Position numbers and translations under genes: made by a program. Below the pieces are notes generated by a model that did not search any database, was not told where the DNA came from, and worked only from the letters and a program-made list of their open reading frames with translations. From JBGAQP01 sp044220635 (GTDB lineage Bacteria > Pseudomonadota > Gammaproteobacteria > Burkholderiales > Usitatibacteraceae), in NCBI GenBank assembly GCA_044220635.1, contig JBGAQP010000012.1:44050-108049 (forward strand): a stretch of DNA of 64,000 nt, in the 5' to 3' direction. Numbering within the stretch: the first letter of the stretch is position 1; each line of letters starts with the position of its first letter. Of this stretch, positions 34,024 through 42,052 are shown one piece after another.

Positions 34024-35813
34024 AGCGGAAGAATCCGCCCGCGAAATGTGCGCTGCGTCATTTCAGCGCCACACAATCGGGGTATCCTGCGCGCCATATG
34101 CATCTCTTCGACACGCCCGCGGGTTTCGAGGACCCGCTCGAGATGCTCCTCGGCTGCCACCGGCGCATCGAGAAGCAGCTCGCCACCCTCGGAAAACTGC
34201 CCGTCTACCTCGCCGCCAACGGCGTCGACCCCGAGGCGAGCTCGGCCGCGCAGGCGGTCCTGCGCTACTTCGCGAAGGCCGCGCCCCACCACCACGAGGA
34301 CGAGGAGAAGGACCTCTTCCCGCTCCTCGAGCGGCGGATCACGGACCCCGCGCAGCTCCAGCGCTTCCGGGAGCTGCGCGCGAGGCTCGAGGCCGACCAC
34401 GAGGAGATGCTCGGCCGCTGGCCACGGCTGCGCAAGTCCCTGGAGGGCATCGCCGAGGGGCTGCCGAGCCCGCTCGCGGCCGACGAAGTCGAGGCCTTCC
34501 GCGCGATCTACGCGCGCCACATCCCGCTGGAGGAAGCCGCGTTCCCGGAGCTCTTCGCGCGCTGGGTCCGGGAGGCCGACCGCCACGCGCTCGGCCGCGC
34601 GATGGCCGCGCGCCGCGGCGTGGCCTATCCCGACTGAGGCGCCTCCGGCGGCCCGGGGCCGCGCGCCGTTCAGCAGGTATTCGAGGAGCTCGCGCACCGG
34701 GCGGATCGCGTCGCCGAACGGCAGACGCCCCCCGCCGCGGAAGAAGAGCCCGCGCTCGAGGTCGCCCTTCAACGCCGCGGCGAGGTGCAGGTCGATGCAG
34801 AACTGGCCCACGCGCTGCAGCCCGTCGCGCAGCCCGCACACCTGCAGGCAATCGAAGGCGAGGGTGCATTCGGCACGCTTCTTGATGCGCCGCTCGAGCG
34901 CCGGAAGCTTGGCGAAGTAGCGCTCGAGCCAGGGCGTGCGCACGGCGCGCGCGGGCAGGCCCGCCACGCTCATGAACTCCACGATGTCCTCGGGTTTCGC
35001 CTCGGCAAGCACCTTCTTGAAGACCGGGTGGGCGTCGCCCTCCTCGGTGACCGCGAACGCGGTGCCGAGCTGCACGCCCGAGGCGCCCAGGCGCAGGAGC
35101 TCGAGCACCCGCTCGTGCGTCTCGATGCCGCCGGCCACGACGAGCGGGATTCTCTCGCGCTCGAGGCCGAGCTCGGCGAAGAGCGCGAAGGTCTCCTCGA
35201 GCACGCGCGGGAACTCGAAGCGCGCATCGTGCAGGTCCGCGATCTTCGCGGCCCCCAGGTGCCCGCCCGCGTGACCCGGGTGCTCGATCACGATCGCGTC
35301 GGGAAGGCGCCCCTTGCGCATCCACTTCTTGACGATCACGGCGATGCCGCGCGCGTCCGAGAGGATCGGCACGAGCGCGACGTCCGGGAAGTCCGCCGCG
35401 AGCTCGGGCAGGTCGAGCGGCAGCCCCGCACCCACGACGATCGCCTGGGCGCCGCTTTCGCAGGTCTGGCGGACGTAGTCGGCGTATTCGCTCACCGCGC
35501 GCATCACGTTGACGGCGATGAGGCCGTGGCCATCGGCGAGTTCCAGCGCGGCGCGGATCTCGCGGTCGAGCGCGACGAGGTTCGCCGAATCGATCGCCGC
35601 CTTGTCGCGCGACTTCCCCGTGGCCTCCATGAGGTCCGGGTGGTGCCGGCGCAGGTCCACGCTGGAGAGCGTGCCCACGGCGCCGAGGCGCGCGACGCTG
35701 CCCGCGAGCCGGTGCGCGGATACGCCCACGCCCATGCCGCCCTGGACGATGGGCAGGAGCCTGCGGCCGCGAACGACGAGCGGCGGGAGATCGGTGCGGA
35801 TTTCCTCGGGCAT
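33993..35813 (-). CDS. Nitronate monooxygenase (2-nitropropane dioxygenase family), with a run-on frame
   Basis: FMN enzyme oxidising alkyl nitronates, or a related lactone/TIM-barrel flavoprotein. The recognisable protein (about residues 1-385, 34650-35813) starts PIVQGGMGVGVSAHRLAG and has IEHPGHAGGHLGA (His/FMN site) and VVAGGIETHERV...GASGVQLGTAF (phosphate loop). A Cys cluster follows (ECTLAFDCLQVCGLR). The frame has no stop after the normal family end and continues through the whole opposite-strand hemerythrin gene to 33993, so the last 200 residues are probably not meaningful. The start ATG at 35813 lies 40 bp from an FNR-like box. Confidence 0.75.
   Translation of the reverse strand: MPEEIRTDLPPLVVRGRRLLPIVQGGMGVGVSAHRLAGSVARLGAVGTLSSVDLRRHHPDLMEATGKSRDKAAIDSANLVALDREIRAALELADGHGLIAVNVMRAVSEYADYVRQTCESGAQAIVVGAGLPLDLPELAADFPDVALVPILSDARGIAVIVKKWMRKGRLPDAIVIEHPGHAGGHLGAAKIADLHDARFEFPRVLEETFALFAELGLERERIPLVVAGGIETHERVLELLRLGASGVQLGTAFAVTEEGDAHPVFKKVLAEAKPEDIVEFMSVAGLPARAVRTPWLERYFAKLPALERRIKKRAECTLAFDCLQVCGLRDGLQRVGQFCIDLHLAAALKGDLERGLFFRGGGRLPFGDAIRPVRELLEYLLNGARPRAAGGASVGIGHAAARGHRAAERVAVGLPDPAREELRERGFLQRDVARVDRAEGLDFVGRERARQPLGDALQGLAQPWPAAEHLLVVGLEPRAQLPEALELRGVRDPPLEEREEVLLLVLVVVGRGLREVAQDRLRGRARLGVDAVGGEVDGQFSEGGELLLDAPVAAEEHLERVLETRGRVEEMHMARRIPRLCGAEMTQRTFRGRILPLQATRPATTT
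34098..34637 (+). CDS. Hemerythrin-like domain protein
   Basis: A 179-aa four-helix iron protein. The di-iron ligand pattern is complete: His21 (GCHRRIE), His64-66 with Glu68/Glu70 (HHHEDEEKDLFP), His101 (EADHEEM), and His141 with Glu145/Glu146 (ARHIPLEEAAFP). It may bind O2 or NO. A -10-like TATCCT (34085-34090) lies about 8 nt before the ATG with no Shine-Dalgarno, suggesting a leaderless or short-leader mRNA. It is wholly overlapped by the run-on frame of the opposite-strand monooxygenase gene. Confidence 0.85.
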   Translation: MHLFDTPAGFEDPLEMLLGCHRRIEKQLATLGKLPVYLAANGVDPEASSAAQAVLRYFAKAAPHHHEDEEKDLFPLLERRITDPAQLQRFRELRARLEADHEEMLGRWPRLRKSLEGIAEGLPSPLAADEVEAFRAIYARHIPLEEAAFPELFARWVREADRHALGRAMAARRGVAYPD

Positions 35814-35846
35814 CACGCGATCATCCCTTCCGGGGCTCGCGGCCGC

Positions 35847-35860
35847 TTGACCGAAGTCAA
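35847..35860 (-). promoter_or_regulatory. FNR-like box before the nitronate monooxygenase gene
   Basis: TTGACCGAAGTCAA between the nnrS stop and the monooxygenase start. Its centre is 40.5 bp from the ATG, and GATGAT (35820-35825, minus strand) lies at the class II -10 position, so the transcript would start at the start codon. Confidence 0.55.
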
Positions 35861-35878
35861 ATGGGGCCGGGGTATCCC

Positions 35879-37126
35879 CTACCCCGGCCGGCCGTCGGCC
35901 CGCGGCGCGAGGTAGATCGGGACGTAGCGCAGCCCCCAGAGCGCGAAGAGCGCGATCCAGCCGAGCGCGGTCACGCCGACGAGCGCACCGCGGGCCGCGC
36001 CGGGCAGGACCTCGGCCAGCGCGCGCAGGGCCGCGAGCGCGAGCAACGCGAGGAAGCAGGCCCAGGTGAGGCGGTCCGCCTCGAGCGCGCGCCCCGAGTG
36101 GCCGAGCGAGACGCGCGAGACCATCGCCACCGTCATCGCGGTGAAGTAGCCGATCGCGAGGGCGTGAATCCCCGCGAGCCCCAGAAGGCCGGGACGGCCC
36201 GCGAGGGCGGCGAGGCTCGCGCCGCCGAAGAGCGCGAGCGAGACGGCGAGCGCCACCAGCGCGAGGTGCAACATCGCGAGCAGCCGCGCGCGAAAGCTCT
36301 GCGCGAGGCCCCAGCGCAGCGCGAGCCAGCCCACCCACGCGGCCATGGGCGCGTCCGCGAGCCAGGTCCAGGCCGTGAGCCCCGCGGTCTCGAGCGCGAA
36401 GTGCGCCACGCAGGCGGCGGCGAGGAAGGGGAACGAGGCCCGCGGTCGGTACATCGCATAGCCCGCGATGATGCGGCTCGAGAAGAAGGGGATCATCCGG
36501 TGGCTCACCACGAGGAAGAGCGGCAGCAGGAAGAGCCAGAGGCCGGCGTCGCGCGCCGCGGCCACGAGTTCCGCCCGCTCCGTGGCGATCGCCCATCCGA
36601 AGAGCGCCGCGCCCGCGGCCCCGACGGCGAGCAGCACCACGATCGCGGTCGCCTGGGCGTCGCGGAACCGGTCCGCGAGGACCAGGCGCGCGAGAACGCT
36701 GGCGCCCACGACCCAACCCCCGGAATAGAGCGCGAGGCCCGCGACGGCGAGCCCGGTGCCGAGGTAGAGGCCGGCGTGGAAGGCGAGCATTCCCGCGGCC
36801 ATGGGAAGCGCGGTGGCGAGCCAGCGCGAGCGGGGAATCGGGCGCCCGGTCCAGTTGGGCATCGCGGTCATCGCGAAGCCGAAGATGAACCAGGGAAAGA
36901 GGCCGTAGACCATGAGGAAGCCGTGGCCCCAGGCGGGCGGAAAGGCGGAAGCGACGGGCGCCCAGAGGCCCGCGTGGCGCGCGCCCACCTCGACCGCCCA
37001 GCTCGCCATCACGGCGAGGGCCTGGAGGGCGCCGAGGAGAAACAGCACGCGGTGAGGCGCCGAGGTCCAGACCTTCCAGGTCGGCGGCGAGGAGGGCGTC
37101 ATGGAAATCGCGGCGGGATCGGACAT
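35879..37126 (-). CDS. nnrS: NnrS-family membrane protein
   Basis: A 415-aa heme/copper membrane protein with about twelve transmembrane segments, linked to nitric-oxide stress and denitrification. HRVLFLLGALQAL near the start and GHGFLMVYGLFPWFIFGFAM are typical of the family. The start ATG at 37126 is chosen over the frame limit at 37174 because an FNR-like dyad occupies 37161-37174; a later ATG at 37102 is possible. NnrS genes are commonly under FNR/NNR control. Confidence 0.9.
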   Translation of the reverse strand: MSDPAAISMTPSSPPTWKVWTSAPHRVLFLLGALQALAVMASWAVEVGARHAGLWAPVASAFPPAWGHGFLMVYGLFPWFIFGFAMTAMPNWTGRPIPRSRWLATALPMAAGMLAFHAGLYLGTGLAVAGLALYSGGWVVGASVLARLVLADRFRDAQATAIVVLLAVGAAGAALFGWAIATERAELVAAARDAGLWLFLLPLFLVVSHRMIPFFSSRIIAGYAMYRPRASFPFLAAACVAHFALETAGLTAWTWLADAPMAAWVGWLALRWGLAQSFRARLLAMLHLALVALAVSLALFGGASLAALAGRPGLLGLAGIHALAIGYFTAMTVAMVSRVSLGHSGRALEADRLTWACFLALLALAALRALAEVLPGAARGALVGVTALGWIALFALWGLRYVPIYLAPRADGRPG

Positions 37127-37160
37127 CCGCCCATGATGGGCGCCGGGCGCGGGGCCCGCC

Positions 37161-37174
37161 TTGAAAGGGTTCAA
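37161..37174 (-). promoter_or_regulatory. FNR/DNR-like box before nnrS
   Basis: TTGAAAGGGTTCAA, a TTGA-N6-TCAA dyad differing from the other boxes at the fifth base of each half. It is centred 41.5 bp before the ATG at 37126, with CATCAT (37133-37138, minus) at the -10 position. Confidence 0.45.
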
Positions 37175-37179
37175 GGATT

Positions 37180-37222
37180 TGGTCGGGGTGAGAGGATTCG
37201 AACCTCCGGCCTCTACGTCCCG
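37180..37222 (-). repeat. Duplicated 3' portion of tRNA-Pro
   Basis: These 43 bp are identical to 37263-37305, the 3' part of the tRNA-Pro gene from the anticodon loop through the T-arm to CCA. The copy lies 83 bp downstream of the gene on the same strand and breaks off in the anticodon loop. It may be an attachment-site scar or a tandem-duplication remnant. Confidence 0.85.
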
Positions 37223-37262
37223 CGGGGTCCCCTCCGGGGCAGGATCTTCACAGTGAGGGGAA

Positions 37263-37339
37263 TGGTCGGGGTGAGAGGATTCGAACCTCCGGCCTCTACG
37301 TCCCGAACGTAGCGCTCTACCAGGCTAAGCTACACCCCG
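37263..37339 (-). tRNA. tRNA-Pro (anticodon CGG)
   Basis: A 77-nt cloverleaf including an encoded CCA. Acceptor stem CGGGGTG/CACCCCG with discriminator A, D-arm AGCTTAGCCTGGTAGAGC, anticodon stem CTACG/CGTAG with loop TTCGGGA (anticodon CGG), T-arm GGAGGTTCGAATCCTC. The G-U/C-G pattern is that of bacterial tRNA-Pro. It lies between ispB and nnrS. Confidence 0.95.
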
Positions 37340-37412
37340 AGGCCAGGACAACCGGGGGCCGGGGCCCCCTGAAACAACGGGGCGCTGGCGCGCCCCCGGG
37401 ACAGTCGTCGCG

Positions 37413-38402
37413 CTAGTAGTTCCGCTCGACGGAAAAACGCGCCAATTGTAGCAGACTGTCGCGGTACGCGGAATCGGGAATCGCCGCGAGGCGCTCGGTG
37501 GCGACCGCGGCCTCGGCGCGGGCGCGCTCGCGGGTGTAGTCGAGCGCGCCCGTGCGCCGGATCGCGGCGACGACCGCCTCGAGGTCGGCCTTGCCGCCGG
37601 CCTCGATCGCATGGCGAACGAGCGCGCGTTCCTCCGCGGTCCCCGTGCGCATCACGTGGATGAGCGGCAGCGTCGGCTTGCCCTCGGCGAGGTCGTCGCC
37701 CACGTTCTTGCCGGTCTCGCCGAGCTCGCCCGAATAGTCGAGAACGTCGTCGACCAGCTGGAAGGCGGTGCCCAGGTGCATGCCGTAGTCGGCGAGCGCG
37801 GCTTCCGCCGCGGGGGAAGCGCCGCCGAGGATCGCGCCGGCCTGGGTCGCGGCCTGGAAGAGCTTCGCGGTCTTGTAGCGGATGACGCGAAGGTAGCTTT
37901 CCTCGTCGGTGTCGGGATCGTGGATGTTGAGCAGCTGCAGCACCTCGCCTTCGGCGATCACGTTGGTCGCGTCCGCCATCACCCGCATCACCCGGAGGCT
38001 GCCCACGTCGACCATCATCTGGAAAGCGCGCGAGTAGAGGAAGTCGCCCACCAGGACGGAGGCGGCGTTGCCGAATTCCGCGTTCGCGGTCTTGCGCCCG
38101 CGGCGCAGGCTCGACTCGTCGACCACGTCGTCGTGCAGGAGCGTGGCGGTGTGGATGAACTCGATCACCGCGGCGAGCTCGTGCTTGGCCGGGCCCGCGG
38201 CCCCGAGGGCGTCGGCGGCGAGCAGCACGAGGGCGGGGCGCAGGCGCTTCCCCCCGCTCTCGACGATGTAGTGGGCGATCGTGCGGATCAGCACGACCTC
38301 GGAGTCGAGGCGGCGGCGGATCACGGCGTCGACGGCCCGCATGTCGTCGGCGATGGGCGCGCGGATGGCCTCGAGGCTGGCGGGGGCGGTGGGACGGTTC
38401 AT
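37413..38402 (-). CDS. ispB: Octaprenyl (polyprenyl) diphosphate synthase
   Basis: Trans-prenyltransferase building the ubiquinone side chain. The 329-aa protein has the first aspartate-rich motif LLHDDVVDES (about 88-97), GGKRLRP near the start and the second motif QLVDDVLDY. Divergent from rplU, the usual arrangement in proteobacteria. Chain length cannot be read with certainty. Confidence 0.95.
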   Translation of the reverse strand: MNRPTAPASLEAIRAPIADDMRAVDAVIRRRLDSEVVLIRTIAHYIVESGGKRLRPALVLLAADALGAAGPAKHELAAVIEFIHTATLLHDDVVDESSLRRGRKTANAEFGNAASVLVGDFLYSRAFQMMVDVGSLRVMRVMADATNVIAEGEVLQLLNIHDPDTDEESYLRVIRYKTAKLFQAATQAGAILGGASPAAEAALADYGMHLGTAFQLVDDVLDYSGELGETGKNVGDDLAEGKPTLPLIHVMRTGTAEERALVRHAIEAGGKADLEAVVAAIRRTGALDYTRERARAEAAVATERLAAIPDSAYRDSLLQLARFSVERNY

Positions 38403-38462
38403 GCGCTGCGGCGCGCCGCGAAAAGGGGCTGCGGCCCGCCCGGGTGGTCGCGGGTCAAGTCT

Positions 38463-38491
38463 TTGACGATACGGGGGAATTCGCGTATTAT
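38463..38491 (+). promoter_or_regulatory. Sigma-70 promoter of rplU-rpmA
   Basis: TTGACG (38463-38468), 17-bp spacer, TATTAT (38486-38491), about 50 bp before the rplU start: the best consensus promoter in the window, as expected for ribosomal protein genes. Confidence 0.85.
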
Positions 38492-38546
38492 AGCCCGTTC
38501 GCTTGGCGCGGGTGCCGGCGAATTCATCTCACGGAGCATCCTGACA

Positions 38547-38858
38547 ATGTATGCGGTCATAAAAACCGGCGGCAAGCAGTACCGCGTTGCCCCCGGCGAA
38601 AAAATCAAGATAGAACAGATACCGGCAGACGTTGGCGCGCAGATCGTCCTCGACCAGGTCCTCATGGTCGCCGAGGGCGACGCGGTCAAGGTCGGCAATC
38701 CCACCGTTTCCGGCGCCAAGGTGTCGGCCACGGTGATCGCCCACGGCCGCGGCCAGAAGGTGCGCATCTTCAAGATGCGCCGGCGCAAGCACTATCAGAA
38801 GACGCAGGGCCACCGGCAGAACTACACGGAGATCCGTGTGGACGCCATCAACCAGTAA
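38547..38858 (+). CDS. rplU: 50S ribosomal protein L21
   Basis: The 103-aa L21 protein, MYAVIKTGGKQYRV at the start and the KMRRRKHYQKTQGHRQ 23S-rRNA-binding segment near residues 77-92. GGAG about 9 nt before the ATG. First gene of the rplU-rpmA operon. Confidence 0.98.
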   Translation: MYAVIKTGGKQYRVAPGEKIKIEQIPADVGAQIVLDQVLMVAEGDAVKVGNPTVSGAKVSATVIAHGRGQKVRIFKMRRRKHYQKTQGHRQNYTEIRVDAINQ

Positions 38859-38870
38859 GCGAGACGCACC

Positions 38871-39134
38871 ATGGCACACAAGAAAGCAGGCGGGTCTTCC
38901 CGCAACGGCCGCGACTCCCAGTCGAAGCGCCTGGGCCTGAAGGCCTTCGGCGGCGAGATCGTCACGGCCGGATCCATCCTCGTCCGCCAGCGCGGCACCC
39001 AGTTCCACGCCGGCATGAACGTCGGCACGGGCAAGGACCACACGCTCTTCGCGATGGTCCCGGGGCGCGTCAAGTACGGCGTGCGCGGCCCGGCGAAGAA
39101 GCCCACGGTCACGATCGAGCCGTCCAAGGCCTGA
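38871..39134 (+). CDS. rpmA: 50S ribosomal protein L27
   Basis: The 87-aa L27 protein; the N-terminal MAHKKAGGSSRNGRDS tail, which reaches the peptidyl-transferase centre, is intact and needs no processing beyond Met. 12 bp after rplU; followed by a strong terminator. Confidence 0.98.
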   Translation: MAHKKAGGSSRNGRDSQSKRLGLKAFGGEIVTAGSILVRQRGTQFHAGMNVGTGKDHTLFAMVPGRVKYGVRGPAKKPTVTIEPSKA

Positions 39135-39156
39135 CGGCTCCTTTCGCTTCGCGAAT

Positions 39157-39190
39157 GGGCCCCGTCGTCGCACGGGGCCTTTTCGTTTCT
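39157..39190 (+). terminator. Terminator of rplU-rpmA
   Basis: GGCCCCGT (39158-39165) and ACGGGGCC (39172-39179) form an 8-bp stem with a 6-nt loop, followed by TTTTCGTTT. Confidence 0.9.
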
Positions 39191-39204
39191 GCCCCCGGTG
39201 AACC

Positions 39205-39831
39205 GTGCCCGACCTCGCCCTCTTCCTCGCCGCCTCGGCGCTGCTCACGATCGCGCCCGGGCCCGACATCGTCACCGTCCTCGCCCGGGGCCTCGCGCAG
39301 GGGCGCAAGGCCGGGCTCGCGGCGGCGGCGGGATTCGCCACGGGCTGCATCTTCCACACGCTCGCCGCCGCGCTCGGCGTGGCCGCCCTCATCCGCTCCT
39401 CGCCGCTCGCCTTCGACCTGGTGCGCTACGCGGGCGCGGCCTACCTCGTCTGGATCGGCGTGCAGGCGCTGCGCCACCGCGACACCTTCGCGCTCGCCGG
39501 GGCGGGCGCGCCGAAGGCGCTCGCGGCGATCTACCGCCAGAGCGTGGTCGGCAACGCCCTCAACCCCAAGGTCACGCTCTTCTTCCTCTCCTTCCTGCCC
39601 CAGTTCGTGAACCCCGCGGCCGGCCAGGTCGGCTGGCAGATGGCGCTGCTCGGCGCGATCTTCATGGCGCAGACGATGCTCGTCTTCGGCGCGGTCGCGC
39701 TCTTCTCGGGCTGGATCGGCGAGCGCCTCGGCGCGCACCCGCGCGCCGGGACGGCGCTCGCCGTCTTCGCGGGGCTCGTCTTCATCGCCCTGGGTGTGCG
39801 CGTGGCGCTGCCCGACCTGGCGGCGCGCTAG
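39205..39831 (+). CDS. LysE/RhtB-family amino-acid exporter
   Basis: A 208-aa membrane protein with six predicted transmembrane segments and the family start (TIAPGPDIVTVLARGLAQGR, about 13-32) and NPKVTLFFLSFLPQFV (about 116-131). Exports an amino acid or homoserine-lactone-like compound; substrate unknown. The start is GTG. It is inserted between rpmA and obg, which are usually adjacent. Confidence 0.9.
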   Translation: MPDLALFLAASALLTIAPGPDIVTVLARGLAQGRKAGLAAAAGFATGCIFHTLAAALGVAALIRSSPLAFDLVRYAGAAYLVWIGVQALRHRDTFALAGAGAPKALAAIYRQSVVGNALNPKVTLFFLSFLPQFVNPAAGQVGWQMALLGAIFMAQTMLVFGAVALFSGWIGERLGAHPRAGTALAVFAGLVFIALGVRVALPDLAAR

Positions 39832-39835
39832 CTCC

Positions 39836-40870
39836 ATGAAGTTCTTCGACGAGGCGCGCATCGAGGTGGTCGCCGGCAAGGGCGGCGACGGCTCCGCGTC
39901 CTTCCGCCGCGAGAAGTTCGTCCCCCGCGGCGGGCCCGACGGCGGTGACGGCGGGCGCGGCGGCAGCATCTGGGCTGTCGCGGACGCGAACCTCAATACC
40001 CTCATCGACTACCGCTACACGCGCATCTTCCGGGCGAAGGCGGGCGAGAACGGGCGCGGCGCGGACTGCTACGGCAAGGGCGCCGACGACGTCGTCCTGC
40101 GCGTGCCCGTGGGCACCGTGATCCGCGACGCCGACAGCGGCGAGACGCTCGCCGACCTCGCGAAGGACGGCGAGCGGGCGCTCGTGGCGAAGGGAGGCAA
40201 GGGCGGGCTCGGGAACCTGCACTTCAAGTCGAGCGTGAACCGCGCCCCGCGCCAGTTCACCCGCGGCGAGCCCGGCGAGGCGCGCCTCCTGGAGATGGAG
40301 CTGCGCGTGCTCGCCGACGTGGGACTGCTCGGCATGCCCAACGCGGGCAAGTCCACCTTCATCCGCGCGGTCTCCGCGGCCCGGCCCAAGGTCGCCGACT
40401 ACCCGTTCACGACGCTGCACCCGAACCTCGGCGTGGTGCGCGTCGGACCCGACCGCTCTTTCGTGGTCGCCGACATCCCGGGGCTCATCGAGGGCGCGGC
40501 CGAGGGCGCGGGCCTCGGGCACCAGTTCCTGCGCCACCTCTCGCGCACGCGCCTGCTGCTGCACATCGTCGACTTCGCGCCCTTCGACGCGCAGGCCGAC
40601 CCGGTGCGCGAGGCCAGGGCGATCGTGCGCGAGCTCAAGAAGTACGACGTGGCGCTCTGGAAGAAGCCGCGCTGGCTCGTGCTCAACAAGGCCGACCTCC
40701 TCGAGGGCCCCGAGCGGGAGCGGCGCGCGCGCGCCTTCGTGAAGAAGCTCGGCTGGAAGGGCCCGTGGTTCGTGGTCTCCGCGATCAAGGGCGAGGGCTG
40801 CCGCGAGCTCACGGTCGCGGTGATGGATTTCCTCGACACCGCGCGGCCCGGAAAGGCGGCGACCCGGTGA
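39836..40870 (+). CDS. obgE: GTPase ObgE/CgtA
   Basis: Essential ribosome-associated GTPase of 344 aa. N-terminal glycine-rich Obg fold (GKGGDGSASFRREKF, GGDGGRGG), then the G domain with GMPNAGKST (G1), DIPGLIEGA (G3) and NKADL (G4). ATG at 39836 lies 4 bp after the lysE stop; the frame upstream is a run-on. It overlaps proB by 4 bp (GTGA). Confidence 0.97.
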   Translation: MKFFDEARIEVVAGKGGDGSASFRREKFVPRGGPDGGDGGRGGSIWAVADANLNTLIDYRYTRIFRAKAGENGRGADCYGKGADDVVLRVPVGTVIRDADSGETLADLAKDGERALVAKGGKGGLGNLHFKSSVNRAPRQFTRGEPGEARLLEMELRVLADVGLLGMPNAGKSTFIRAVSAARPKVADYPFTTLHPNLGVVRVGPDRSFVVADIPGLIEGAAEGAGLGHQFLRHLSRTRLLLHIVDFAPFDAQADPVREARAIVRELKKYDVALWKKPRWLVLNKADLLEGPERERRARAFVKKLGWKGPWFVVSAIKGEGCRELTVAVMDFLDTARPGKAATR

Positions 40871-41982
40871 GCGTCCTTCGCGACGCGCGCCGGGCCGTCG
40901 TGAAGATCGGCTCGAGCCTGCTCACCAACGCCGGCGCGGGCCTCGACCGCGAGGCGATCGCCGACTGGGCGCGGCAGATCGCGGCGCTGCGCGAGCGCGG
41001 CATCGAGGTGCTCGTCGTCTCCTCCGGGGCGATCGCCGAGGGCATGAAGCGCCTCGCCTGGACGAGGCGCCCGCACGCGGTGAGCGAGCTGCAGGCGGCG
41101 GCGGCCGTCGGCCAGATGGGGCTCGTGCAGATGTGGGAGTCGTGTTTCGCGCAAGTGGGGCTCGGCACCGCGCAGGTCCTGCTCACCCACGAGGACCTCG
41201 GCGACCGGCGCCGCTACCTCAACGCGCGCACGACGCTGCGCACGCTCGTGGCGCTCGGCGTGGTGCCGATCATCAACGAGAACGACACCGTGGTCGTCGA
41301 CGAGATCCGCTTCGGCGACAACGACACGCTGGGCGCGCTCGTCACCAACCTGGTGGAGGCCGACGCCTTCGTGATCCTCACGGACCAGAAGGGGCTCTAC
41401 AGCGCCGACCCGCGCAAGGACCCGGGCGCCACCCTCGTCGAGCGCGCGACCGCGGGCGATCCCGCGCTGGAGGCGATCGCCGGGGGCGCGGGCAGCGCGC
41501 TCGGCAGCGGCGGCATGATCACCAAGGTGCTCGCCGCCAAGCGCGCGGCGAGGAGCGGCGCGCACACCGCGATCGTGTGGGGACGCGAGCCCGACGCCCT
41601 GCTGCGGCTCTTCGACGGCCAAGCCGTGGGCACGCTCCTCGTGGCCCAGACCGCGCCGCTCGCCGCGCGCAAGCAGTGGCTCGCCGACCACCTGAAGCCC
41701 GCGGGGCGCCTGGTCCTCGACGCGGGCGCGGTGAAGGCCCTCGTGCAGGACGGCAAGAGCCTGCTCGCCATCGGCACGACGGCGATCGAGGGCGAATTCG
41801 AGCGCGGCGACGTCGTGAGCCTCCTGGCGCCCGACGGCCGCGAGATCGCCCGCGGGCTCGTCAACTACGGCTCGGCGGAGACCGCGCGCATCCTCCGGCG
41901 GCCCACTTCGGAGATCGAGTCCATCCTCGGCTACCTCGCCGAGCCCGAGCTCGTGCACCGCGACAGTCTCGTCGTCCTCTGA
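40867..41982 (+). CDS. proB: Glutamate 5-kinase
   Basis: First enzyme of proline synthesis, 371 aa: kinase domain (VVKIGSSLLTNAGAGL, NENDTVV, GTGGMxTK-type GSGGMITK) followed by a C-terminal PUA domain (about 280-360). GTG start overlapping the obgE stop. The rplU-rpmA-obg-proB order is standard in beta- and gammaproteobacteria. Confidence 0.96.
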   Translation: MSVLRDARRAVVKIGSSLLTNAGAGLDREAIADWARQIAALRERGIEVLVVSSGAIAEGMKRLAWTRRPHAVSELQAAAAVGQMGLVQMWESCFAQVGLGTAQVLLTHEDLGDRRRYLNARTTLRTLVALGVVPIINENDTVVVDEIRFGDNDTLGALVTNLVEADAFVILTDQKGLYSADPRKDPGATLVERATAGDPALEAIAGGAGSALGSGGMITKVLAAKRAARSGAHTAIVWGREPDALLRLFDGQAVGTLLVAQTAPLAARKQWLADHLKPAGRLVLDAGAVKALVQDGKSLLAIGTTAIEGEFERGDVVSLLAPDGREIARGLVNYGSAETARILRRPTSEIESILGYLAEPELVHRDSLVVL

Positions 41983-42052
41983 AGTTCCGCGGGTTGTCGC
42001 CCCGGGTGTCGCAGGCTATGCTTCACGCCGTCCTGACCACGGGGAGGCCGTG

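Noticed and set aside
35814..36716. Upstream extension of the nitronate monooxygenase frame to 36716
   Set aside because: It is antisense to nnrS and would cover the FNR-like box; the family N-terminus begins at 35813.
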